Shown here one piece after another: positions 9,296-19,084 of a stretch of 64,000 nucleotides of DNA. The notes beneath the pieces are model-generated. The model saw nothing but the letters and a program-made list of their open reading frames with translations. It searched no databases and was not told where the DNA came from. The DNA comes from Neocallimastix lanati (nom. inval.) (Eukaryota > Neocallimastigomycota > Neocallimastigomycetes > Neocallimastigales > Neocallimastigaceae). How positions within the stretch are numbered: position 1 is the stretch's first letter; every line of letters starts with the position of its first letter. The stretch spans positions 1,416,501 through 1,480,500 of the forward strand of contig JACVTC010000016.1 in the NCBI GenBank assembly GCA_016946835.1, in the 5' to 3' direction. The translations under genes and the position numbers were made by a program.

Positions 9296-10224
9296 TGTAA
9301 AATAAAATAATAGCTTAGGTCGGTGAGGACAGACTATAATTTATTTTACACTATCTTATTATATCAACACTATAATTAATTATTAACTAAAACACTAAAA
9401 CTAAAAAACTAATTTAATTTTTTGTTTTATAAAAAAAATTCCTTTTATTAATATTTCTTATTTGTTGAATTTAACTATCCTAAAATCAACAATCACTTAA
9501 CTGGGTACCGTAGGGTCCTTTACCGGAAAGCCTACTAGCAGTTAAGATTTTAAATAAAATTTAAAATAAAATTTGTTTTATAAAAAAATAACTATTCTAA
9601 TAATAGTTATAATACTAATTAATAAAATATAAAATTTATACTATCTATATTATCTATACTAAACTATACTATTCTAAACTATACTATTTTCTATACTATT
9701 TTCCAACTATCGTTCAATAGTTGAAAATTAACTCTTTTTATACTTTTTGAAAATTAAAATTTAAATTGAATAGATTGTAATAAACTAACTAAAATATTAT
9801 TATATATTTGTAATTACATTTAATAATAAATTACATGAAATGTTATGAATTATTTTAATATAAAAACTATTTAAAACTATCTAATATTTCTAAAAATAAA
9901 TAAACAAAACGGCAAGTTTTTGTAAACAAACGGAAAAGGCAATTTTTCTTTGATTATTTTAATTTAACTAATTTATGACTAATTATTTTTAATTTACAAG
10001 TTTCATGACTAATTATTTTTAATTTACAAGTTTCATGATTCAAAGTGAGTAATAATGATGTAAATTCTCCAAATAATTTAGTCATACATTTTTGAGAAAA
10101 TTAATTAAATTAATAATTTGGAATACATTTAAATTTATATTAAAAATTTGGAAAACATTTTTATCCACAATAATTTACATTACATTACATTTAAATACGT
10201 ATTCAAATTATTAAATATTTTACA
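9296..10224 (-). repeat. 5' LTR of element 2, with promoter and predicted transcript start
   Basis: 929 bp, TG...CA, the partner of 3616-4544. Minus-strand TATAAAAAG (9742 to 9734) precedes the predicted start AGTTGGAAAAT at 9708 by 34 nt, a normal TATA distance. This leaves U3 at 10224-9709 and R-U5 at 9708-9296. The right border touches the (ATTTTT)n tract that precedes the SINE. Confidence 0.95.
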
Positions 10225-10254
10225 TTTTTATTTTTATTTTTATTTTTATTTTTA

Positions 10255-10329
10255 GCCATGTTGGTCCAGTCGGTTAGGACGATACAGGTCACTGTAGAAG
10301 GCGGGGTTCGAATCCTCGGCATGGCACCA
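10255..10329 (+). other. tRNA-like SINE head with Pol III A and B boxes and encoded CCA
   Basis: The acceptor stem is GCCATGT (10255-10261) with GCATGGC (10319-10325). The D arm is GTCC/GGAC. Box A TGGTCCAGTCGG lies at 10262-10273. Box B GGTTCGAATCC, a perfect consensus, lies at 10305-10315 in a T arm with a paired 5-bp stem. The anticodon arm is degenerate: the stem TACAG/CTGTA encloses only four bases, so this is not a working tRNA. A discriminator A and CCA (10326-10329) are present in the DNA. Since eukaryotic tRNA genes do not encode CCA, this suggests retroposition from a mature tRNA. Confidence 0.75.
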
Positions 10330-10696
10330 AATAATCGGATGAGGTTTCTATCCTGGGATATCATGAGACCACACGTGATGTCCATAAGGCTTTCCCTCAG
10401 ATGATTATTTCACCCAACCCTGATACTACGCTTTGAATTGAAGCATAGACCTTGATGATTGTAAAATTTCCAATCGCCAATGATTACACCCACTAGGGAG
10501 GAGTTAATGGTTCCGTTCTGATGCTCGTGGTCATTAGAGATATATGTAGGAACGTTAGGAATGCATCTCCGGGCAGTGTGTAACGACGATTGAGAGCGGC
10601 GAAGCTGATACAGTATGCCAATAACTCATCACCTTACAGTTAATTAATAACTGTATGGCCATATGGGAGATGGGTACCCATATGTGCAAGTCTATG

Positions 10697-10838
10697 TTTT
10701 TTTTTTTTTTTTTTTTATTTTTATTTTTATTTTTATTTTTATTTTTATTTTTATTTTTATTTTTATTTTTATTTTTATTTTTATTTTTATTTTTATTTTT
10801 ATTTTTATTTTTATTTTTATTTTTATTTTTATTTTTAT
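10697..10838 (+). repeat. Poly-T followed by (ATTTTT)n microsatellite
   Basis: Twenty T residues and then about 20 near-perfect ATTTTT units. Open frames here translate as poly(Phe/Leu) or (Phe-Ile) because the unit lacks stops; they are not genes. It is the tail of the SINE and the same unit as the tract in which both LTR elements sit. Confidence 0.9.
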
Positions 10839-10932
10839 ATTATGTTAATTTAATAATAAAAGTAAATTTTGTGCATATATATATATAATTTTTTTTTATT
10901 CAATTTATTTTCAATTTATCTCAAAGTGTCAA

Positions 10933-11300
10933 CACCCGGATTCTCCACCAAATTTTGTACGTGGTTGTTGTATCTTGGGCTTATTGACACAACACTAGTT
11001 AAGATAAATTATTCTATTTTGAATAAAACACCAAAAATTAATTACTTTTTAATTTTTTAATTATCATGAAGATATTTTATTTATTTTTTAATATAAATTA
11101 CAAGATACATTTTTTTTATAAAATACAATAAAATATCTAATTTATTATAATTCTAAAATTCTATATTTCAATATTATAGGATATTAAATTATTAGTTATC
11201 TCTTTTATTACTCTATAATTAATATTCCTAACACCGTTCTTGAAATATTAACTATCTCCGAATTATATTCTCCTCTATCTCTAATTATTTTTTTTTATTT
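10933..11300 (-). repeat. Possible LTR/primer-site remnant of an old retrotransposon
   Basis: On the minus strand 10950-10933 reads TGGTGGAGAATCCGGGTG, the layout of a primer-binding site complementary to a tRNA 3' end. It lies six bases after a possible LTR end ...ACGTACA (minus strand, ending 10956). The following few hundred bases (10957-11300) are less repetitive than the surroundings and could be the LTR. No coding remnant is attached, because the inner side runs straight into the SINE tail. A stray tRNA 3' fragment is an equally simple reading. Confidence 0.3.
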
Positions 11301-11800
11301 TATTTATATTATTTTTTTTTAAGTTTTGTTTATATAATCAACTTTAATATATACACCCTAAACATATTTAATTAACTTATTAATGAAATAATTTTTAAAA
11401 TAATTTATTAATAATCTAGTAAAATTTACTAAAGGATTTAAAAAGATATGTTTTAGTAGTTTGAATATTTAATAATTTATAGTTAATGAAACAAATAAAT
11501 TAAAAAAAAAAGGTATTAACATGTTTATACAAAAGTGAATATAAATTTGTTTTATATATGTATATTTATATATACAATATGGAAAAAAAAATCCAAAAGA
11601 AAATAGAAAACCCAAAACCCAAAATCCAAAACCTAAAAAAAAAAAAACCTAAATTAAGAAATAAAAGTAAAAATAAAAAAAAAAAAATTTTAAATATAAA
11701 TAAAAAAATAAAACATTTTTAATAATAAAATTTTAATTAATATAAAAAAAAAATAATTTTATCCAATAAAAATATTTTTGATTATATATTTAATTAAATC

Positions 11801-11831
<31 letters not shown>

Positions 11832-13139
11832 TTAATTAAAAAATTTAATTTTGTTTTATTTTATTTTTTTATATTATAAATAAAAGTAAATAAATAGATA
11901 AATAAATAATTAGATAAATAAACAATTAGATAAATAAATAATTAGATAAATAAAAAAGTATATAGTAAATAAATAAATAAATAATTAAATAAATAATAAA
12001 TAAATAAATGGATATTGATAGTTTTATTCTGTAATTTTTTATTTTCTTCTTCTGTATATATATATTTTAAGTGTATGTAAAAAAAAATTATTGAAATTTA
12101 TTTTTTTCTTTTGAAGATAAACAACTTTTATCCATCATTTTATCTATTTTTTATTAAATAGTTATTAAATATGAATAGGATAAAGTAGTTTTATTTCTAT
12201 AATATTAAATATACATAAGGTAAAAAGAGTTCTATTATTAAATATATAAATTTTAATTATATTAAATAAATTATTATTATTGAAGAAATTCTTTTTTGAA
12301 GAGAAATAATTTTTATCATTATATTAATTTATTTTTTTTATTAAAGTAGTAAATATAATATTAATGTAATTCTATTAAATAAATAAATATGATAGGACTA
12401 TAGTATTAAATATAAATTTATATATATATTAATGAATATATATTATTAATATAGAAATAGAACTACTTTCATATTTAATAACCATTTTAATAAAAATATA
12501 TATATAGAAAGAGTTTAATTTTCTTTGGACTAAAATAAAAATTCAATAATAATATGATAATAGTTTTCAAATAATATAAAAGAAAAACAAAATAATTAAT
12601 TTTATAGTGATATAAATAATAATAAAATATAATATATATATATATTATATATTATAAAAGAAAATTATTATCAATATTTTATTTTTAATAATATATAAAA
12701 ATTGAAGTTCATCTATAATATCAAGCTTTAAAGTTTTTAATAATCATATAATCATATACTGGGTTTATTTTATTTTTTGTTATGTTTTGTTTGTTTGCTT
12801 ATTTGTTTTAATTTTCAATTTATTGTATGAATTTTTTTTGTTTTATTTAAAGGAGGTCTTTCATCCTAATTTTTAATTCGTATCATACTATAATTATTAT
12901 CATTGCCGTCATCATCATTATTAATATTATAATTTTATACTACTATTGTATATTATTTATTATTATCATCATTTAATATTTTAAATTATTTTTTTTTATT
13001 ACTTAATATTCTTATTATTTATAATAACTTATTCTCATCTATTTAATAAATATAATGGTTTAATTTGATGTTATTTTATTTTTTTTGTTTTTATTGTATT
13101 TTTATTTGTATTTTTTTTTTTTTTTCATTAAAGTTTTAT

Positions 13140-13490
13140 TATTATTTAATATTATATAATATTTAATATTTAATTAATTATTAATTATTAATTATTATTT
13201 ATTATTTATTTATTTATTATTTATTATTTATTATTTATTATTATTATTTATTTATTATTTATTATTTATTTATTATTTATTATTTATTTATTATTTATTT
13301 ATTATTTATTATTTATTTATTTATTATTTATTTATTTATTTATTATTTATTATTCAATTATTTATTAATTATTAATTATTATTTACTATTTATTAATAAA
13401 TACTCTTTTTATTATTTATTATTTATTATTTATTATTTATTTATTTATTATTTATTATTTATTATTTATTATTCATTTATTTATAATTTA
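13140..13490. repeat. TTATTTA-type low-complexity repeat
   Basis: About 350 bp made almost wholly of TTATT and TTTATT units in irregular order, with no G in long stretches. It is typical AT microsatellite drift and codes for nothing. Confidence 0.85.
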
Positions 13491-14244
13491 TTATTGTTTG
13501 TTGAAGTTCTTTGTATTATAATTAATTTACTTATAATTACATTGTATTATATTATATAAGTATATAATGTTAACATATAATAATGTTTCAAAACCTATTA
13601 AAAAAAAGATAAAAATAATATATAAAAAAAAAAATCAAATCAAATGAACATAAAAATTTTAAATAAATAAATAAATAAATAATAAATTAAAACATCTATT
13701 AATATATGAAGAAAATGATTTATAATCTTTATAACATTTTTTATTTTATAATATTAACCATTATTTAATAAATATTTATATTTATTTTTTTTTATTCTTT
13801 TAAATATTTTTACTCATAATAGGAAAACTTCTTAATAACAATTCATTAAATAGAGAAAAAAAAGATTATATCTAATAGATTAGATTTAACTTTTTGTTTT
13901 TTTTAAAAAAAAAAGAAAAATGTTTCGACTCTTATTTCATATCATATTAAATATTTTTAAATATAATAAATTATAAATAATAAATAAATATTAAAATAAT
14001 AAAATAAAAAAAATGATAAAATAATATAATAATAAAATAATAATATAAAAAAAAATGATAAAATGATAAAATAATAAAATAATAAAATAATAAAATAATA
14101 AAATAAAATAAAATAAAAAAAGAATTAATTGTTCCTTCTGTTTTTATTTATTTATAACATTTAAAAATCATTTAAAATATTAATATATATATTTTTTGTA
14201 AAGTTAGAATCGAAATATATTGTTTTTAAGTATTGGAAAAAATT

Positions 14245-14500
14245 TTTTTATTTTATTTTATTTTATTTTATTTTATTTTATTTTATTTTATTTTATTCAA
14301 TCTGTACTTTATATTTAATATTCTACTATTTATTTTATTTTATTTTATTTTATTTTATTTTTATTAATACTTCAATATTTATAGTATTTCATTATTTATT
14401 TTATTTTATTTTATTTTATTTTATTTTATTTTATTTTATTTTTATTAATACTTCAATATTTATAGTATTTCATTATTTATTTTATTTTATTATATTTTAT
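14245..14500. repeat. (TTTTA)n minisatellite carrying the 'TTCAATCTGTACTTTATATTT' unit
   Basis: Pentamer TTTTA runs are interrupted by one copy of a unit starting TTCAATCTGTACTTTA (from about 14298) and by two copies of a second unit, 'TTATTAATACTTCAATATTTATAG' (14363 and 14441). The first unit is the same sequence family that forms the arrays at 18.65-19.07 kb and 50.9-53.7 kb. Confidence 0.8.
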
Positions 14501-16920
14501 TTTTTATTTTTCTTGTTAATTTTTACTATAATTATATAAAAATTAATTTTTTTTTTAAACAATTTGAAACAAAATTTCTTTCATAATTAATTTAAAAAGA
14601 TACCGCAAATTACTAATTTGAATTATATTATTTATTTATCTATTCATTTAATTAATTATTTTATTTATTTATTTATCTATTAATTTATTTAATTTGTTAT
14701 TTATTTAACCATTTAATTATTTATTTTTTTGTGTATTTTATTTAATTAAATTGAAAATAGAGTTGAAAAAAAAATACCAATAAAGAGAAAACCGTTAATT
14801 AATATAAAAAGTTAAATTCAATTTTTTTTTTTTTTTTTTTTTAATATTTATTTTAACTATTTTAATAAAAAATAAAATTAAAATAAAAAAAATTTATTAA
14901 ATATACTTTTTAATTTTATTTTTAATTTTTAATTTGTTGTCTTTAATTTTTTATTGTTTTATTTTTTATTTTTAATTTGTTATTTGTTATTTTTTATTTT
15001 TTATTTTTTAATTTTATTTTTTTTTTTTTTTTATTTTTTCTAATTTCAGATAATAAAAAATAAAACATTTTTAAATTTTCTATTAAATAAACTTTTGAAT
15101 AAATAAACTTTTGAATAAATAAAATTTATTGATTTCTTATTACTAAAACTTTAAATTCTACTGAAATGGACGGAATATAAAAATATAGATAAAAATTTTT
15201 TTTATTTTTATTTGAAGATTTCAAAAGTTAAAACATTATCAATAATCAAAGATGTCAGACAAATACAAAACAAAGCATTATATTGAAAGTTTTATATAAG
15301 AATAAAAAAATAATAAATATTTTTTTCTCTTTTTATTTTTTAATTATAAATAAATATATATATATAAAATTAATTTATACTAAAAAATATTTATTGTTTA
15401 TATACAATTAATGATAATCAATGCTATATATAATATATGATTATAACAATTATAATAATTTGATAAATAATTATTAATGCATATAATCATAATAATAAAT
15501 AATACTTATGTATATACATAAAAATTATATATATTTATAGTTTTCTTTAATAATATAATAGAATATTAATAATAATTAAAAAAAAAATAAATATATTGAA
15601 ATAAATAATAAATAATAATAAATAATAAATAATAATAAATAATTTAATAATAACCAATTAATAATTACTATAAGTTCCTTATAAATAATTATAATAATAG
15701 TAAAAAAAGACATGATGTGTAACATTAATCATTATAAAATAAATTAAGGTATCATATTTTTTATTAAAGTAAAAAAATTTTAATTACTTTTACCAATCAT
15801 TGATATGATTTTTGTACTGTATTTTCAATATTGTACACTATAGATTTTATTTTATTTTATTTTAGTATATCGAATTATTTAAAAAATAAAAAATACTAAA
15901 AAAAAAAATTTTTTATTTTATTAATAAAATTTAATTTATTATTTACTTATTTATTTATTTATTTATTTAATTTTTATAATTAATTAATTATTATTATTAT
16001 TATTATTTTTTTTTTGTTTTATTAGTTTGTTATTAATATATTAGTTTCCAATAAAAATTAATATATTAATTTATTACATTTTTGGAATATTAAAATTTAA
16101 AACATTTAATTTTATTATTCTCCATAAATGGAATTTTAATTAGTTTTAATTTTGAAATAAAAAAAATTTATATTACAAAATAATTCCAATTATTTTTTTT
16201 AAATATTTATTCAAATATATATAAATACATATATTATTTATTTAATTATTTATGTATATATATTTTAAATTATTTATTTTATGGTTTATTTATATTAATA
16301 TTATAATTAATTTTATATTTTATATTATTTTATATTGTCAAGTAATAGTATTTATATATATTTAATTATAATTATAATATTATATGGTTTTAATTTTTTA
16401 TATTTTATATATTATTATTTATGTTATTAATATAAATTAGATATAAAACATAAATATATTCACAATATATGGTTTATTTATTTATTCATTTTATTTAATT
16501 CTATTTTATTATAATTTATTATAATTTATTTTATTTTAATTTTTTTCCACATTTTTATTTTTTTTATTTTATGTTAACAATAATTAAAATAAAAAAATTT
16601 AATTATATTAATCTTTAAAGTTTAGCATGAAAAAAAAAAAAAAACATATAAAAAGGAAAAAAAAACTCTTTAAATTTTTTTTTATTCAGTTTTAATAAAG
16701 TTTTTAATATTGATACTGGATATCAATTTATAAAAGTAAAAATATATTTTAAAAGAAATTGTAATATAAATATTTATTTATTTATTTTTTTTTTTTTTTA
16801 AAAAAAAGGAACAAAAGAATTTGTAGTAATTGATTTATTATTAATTTCTTAAAAAACAAATTTGAAAAATAATATCAATTTTAATTATTCAGTTTTTATT
16901 TTTAAAAGTATATAATCAAA

Positions 16921-18149
16921 ATGAAATTTACTTACACTACATGTATTGCTTTAGCCGCTGCTGTTGCCAAGGTTAGCGCTGATTGTTTCTCTACTAGACT
17001 TGGCTTCCCATGCTGTAGTAGCTGGAACAAGAAAGTCGAATTTAGCGATGGTGATGGTAACTGGGGTATTGAAAATGGTAGTTGGTGTGGTATTGGTAAC
17101 CAACAACAAGCTACTGGTGGACAATGTACCGGTTCCAACCAAGGTTACCAATGTTGTAACGGTTGTAAGGTTGAATACACTGATGGCGATGGTCCATGGG
17201 GTGTTGAAAACGGTCAATGGTGTGGTATTAAAAATACTTGTAACAGCAGCAACAATAACAGTAATGGAAATAATACCAGCAATGGAAATAACAATAGCAG
17301 TGGAAACAGCAACACTAACACCAGTGTTAGTGGTGTTCCACTTAACCCACCAAAGGGTATTGTATTTTAATTTTACATTTTATTATTTATTTATTTATAT
17401 TTTTATTACAAATATTAAATTAAACGATAAAAAAAAAAGTAAATAAATGACTAATAAAAATTTAATTTCTATAATTTAAAATAGTTACTGGTGGACAAAC
17501 TGGTAAGACCACTCGTTATTGGGATTGTTGTCTTGCTTCTTGTTCTTGGTCCGAAAACACTAATGCTTCTCACCCAGTAAATGCCTGTCAAAAGGATGGT
17601 AAAACTGTTTTCAACAAGTTCGATTGGACTATTGGTAGTGCTTGCTCTGGTGGTCAAGGTTATATGTGTACTGACAATCAACCATGGGCTATTAATGACA
17701 ACGTTTCATATGGTTTTGTTGCCGCTGGTTTCAGTAGCGGTAGTCAAAAGGATTGGTGTTGTACTTGTCAAAGACTTGAATTCACTTCAGGTCCAGTTGC
17801 TGGTAAGCAAATGGTTGTCCAAATTACTAACACTGGTGGTGATCTTTCTAACAATCATTTCGATATTCAAATGCCAGGTGGTGGTGTTGGTATCTTTAAT
17901 GGATGTCAATCTCAATTCGGAGCTCCAAGTGATGGTTGGGGTGAACGTTATGGTGGTGTTAAGTCTGCTTCTGACTGTAGTAGTCTTCCAGCCGAATTAC
18001 AAGATGGTTGTAAGTGGAGATTCGATTGGTTCAAGAATGCTGATAATCCATCCGTTACTTTCGAACGTGTTCAATGTCCAAAAGAACTTACTGATATTAC
18101 CGGCTGTATTCCAGTTGATGATGCTAGTGCTAAGAAGCTCCCATGGTAA
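16921..18149 (+). CDS. Secreted GH45 endoglucanase with two N-terminal fungal dockerins (one intron)
   Basis: Exons 16921-17356 and 17485-18149 join in frame to 366 residues. Residues 1-20 are a signal peptide (cut after V-S-A). Two fungal dockerins follow (about 22-60 and 64-105), each six-Cys-like with 'D-G-D-G-x-W-G-x-E-N-G-x-W-C-G'; they dock the enzyme on the extracellular cellulosome scaffold. An Asn/Ser/Gly linker (about 108-140) leads to the GH45 catalytic domain (from about 147). There T-T-R-Y-W-D159-C-C and N-H-F-D272-I-Q hold the two catalytic Asp residues, 113 apart as in GH45 enzymes. The enzyme hydrolyses beta-1,4 bonds of cellulose with inversion. Exon 1 alone would end four codons into the intron (G-I-V-F), and the Met at 17664 is internal. 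The domain is intact, with no neighbour in an obvious cluster. Confidence 0.95.
17357..17484 (+). other. Intron of the GH45 gene
   Basis: 128 bp, GTATTG...ATAG, phase 1, lying between the Pro/Lys end of the linker and the catalytic domain. A branch-point-like TGACTAAT occurs about 35 nt before the acceptor. Splicing restores K-V-T-G-G-Q across the junction. It is the only intron I can support in the window. Confidence 0.92.
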
Positions 18150-18645
18150 ATGGCTTAATGATAAATAAAAAAAAAACAGGAAATAATAATTTAAAGAAAG
18201 GAAAAAAAAGTATTATCAGAAATATGAATTAACTACTAGAATTAAAAAAAAATTGTTTTTTTAATTATAAATTTTTAAAGAAATAAATTATTCATAAAAT
18301 TTTAAAGTAAAGAGATATTTTGTACAAAAAATGATTTTTAAATTTTTTTTTATAAGAGAGTTTAATAGTTTTTTTTTTTCTTGTAATATATGAACTTTAA
18401 AATGAAATTAATAAATAAATAAATAAATAAAAAATAGTTTTTATATATATTTTATTAAAGCTTATGGTAATTTATTTTTATTATATAAAAAGAAAAATTA
18501 ATAAATAAATAATAATATCATATTTACATTTAATAAATTTTTTTAATAAAAGAAAAATAATTTAAATAAAAAAAAAAAAGAGTTTTATTTTATGTTTAGT
18601 GGGGATATTAAATATTTTTTTTTGAAAGTTTTTAATTATTTTAAT
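18150..18645. other. GH45 3' flank, AT-rich, no gene
   Basis: Non-coding, A/T homopolymer-rich sequence between the GH45 stop and the minisatellite. Nothing recognised. Confidence 0.7.
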
Positions 18646-19075
18646 TATTTTATTTTATTTTATTTTATTTTATTCAATCTGTACTTTATATTTAATATTC
18701 TACTATTTATTTTATTTTATTTTATTTTATTCAATCTGTACTTTATATTTAATATTCTACTATTTATTTTATTTTATTTTATTTTATTCAATCTGTACTT
18801 TATATTTAATATTCTACTATTAATTTTATTTTATTTTATTTTATTCAATCTGTACTTATATTTATGTTTCTACTATTTATATTATTTTGTTCTATTTTAT
18901 TCTATTCAATTTTATTTTATTTTATTTTATTTAATCTGTACTCTATATTTAATATTTTACTATTTATATTATTTTATTCTGTTCTATTTTATTTTATTTT
19001 ATTATATTTTATTTTATTTAATATGTACTTTATATTTAATATTCTACTATTTATATTATTTTATTTTATTTTATC
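18645..19075. repeat. Minisatellite: TTCAATCTGTACTTTATATTTAATATTCTACTA units in (TTTTA)n
   Basis: At least four tandem units of about 60 bp (starts near 18674, 18730, 18788 and 18845), then more diverged ones (near 18930 and 19018), separated by TTTTA runs. All plus-strand frames are nearly stop-free, producing Phe/Ile/Leu-rich phantom ORFs. The unit is closely related to the one at 50.9-53.7 kb, but here has 'TTTAATATTCTACTA' where that array has 'TTTCTACAA'. Confidence 0.9.
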
Positions 19076-19084
19076 TAAGCAATT

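Larger units (their letters stand above)
3616..10224 (-). mobile_element. Near-intact Ty3/gypsy chromovirus-type LTR retrotransposon (element 2)
   Basis: A 6.6-kb element in minus orientation: 5' LTR 9296-10224, leader with primer-binding site, fused gag-PR-RT-RNaseH frame, integrase-chromodomain frame, polypurine tract, 3' LTR 3616-4544. The two 929-bp LTRs differ at only one base that I can find (G at 4314, T at 9994), so the insertion is very recent. Both LTRs start TGTAAAAT and end ATTTTACA. The order RT, RNase H, integrase defines Ty3/gypsy, and the chromodomain after integrase places it with chromoviruses. The only apparent defect is a one-base frame change between RNase H and integrase near 5880. 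Confidence 0.95.
10255..10838 (+). mobile_element. tRNA-derived SINE with (ATTTTT)n 3' tail
   Basis: A tRNA-like head (10255-10329) is followed by about 370 bp of unrelated, relatively GC-rich body (10330-10696), then a T20 run and about 20 copies of ATTTTT to 10838. The body stands out sharply from its AT-rich surroundings and has no coding frame. Pol III promoter boxes in a tRNA head plus a simple-sequence tail are the SINE pattern. No second copy is seen in this window, and a clear target duplication cannot be fixed because both flanks are the same microsatellite. It could instead be a larger tRNA-related ncRNA gene. Confidence 0.7.
11300..16850. other. 5.5-kb gene-free AT-rich region with microsatellites
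   Basis: No coding frame, RNA gene or recognisable transposon is visible. It holds A-rich stretches (11580-11830, including A27 near 11802-11828), TAAATAAA-type repeats (11880-12010), a TTATTTA-type low-complexity block (13140-13490), (AATAA)n near 14000-14120, and T-rich runs near 15000. Short unique patches (12720-12910 and 15230-15300) contain nothing I recognise. Confidence 0.7.

Noticed and set aside
10255-10326. A functional tRNA gene
   Set aside because: Acceptor, D and T arms fold, but the anticodon arm cannot form a 7-base loop, CCA is encoded, and unrelated body plus microsatellite tail follow. A SINE head fits better.
10655-10888. Open frames coding poly(Phe-Leu) or (Phe-Ile)
   Set aside because: Translation of the (ATTTTT)n tail of the SINE.
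11880-12010. Regularly spaced TAAATAAA repeats as a CRISPR-like or origin element
   Set aside because: Irregular microsatellite without unique spacers; no other origin or CRISPR signal, and the genome is eukaryotic.
16932-17446. Overlapping plus- and minus-strand frames across GH45 exon 1
   Set aside because: Shadows of the dockerin-coding exon; composition is Val/Thr-rich and no domain is seen.
17664-18149. A separate 161-codon gene starting at an internal Met
   Set aside because: It is in frame with exon 2 of the GH45 gene; the catalytic Asp motif lies upstream of this Met.
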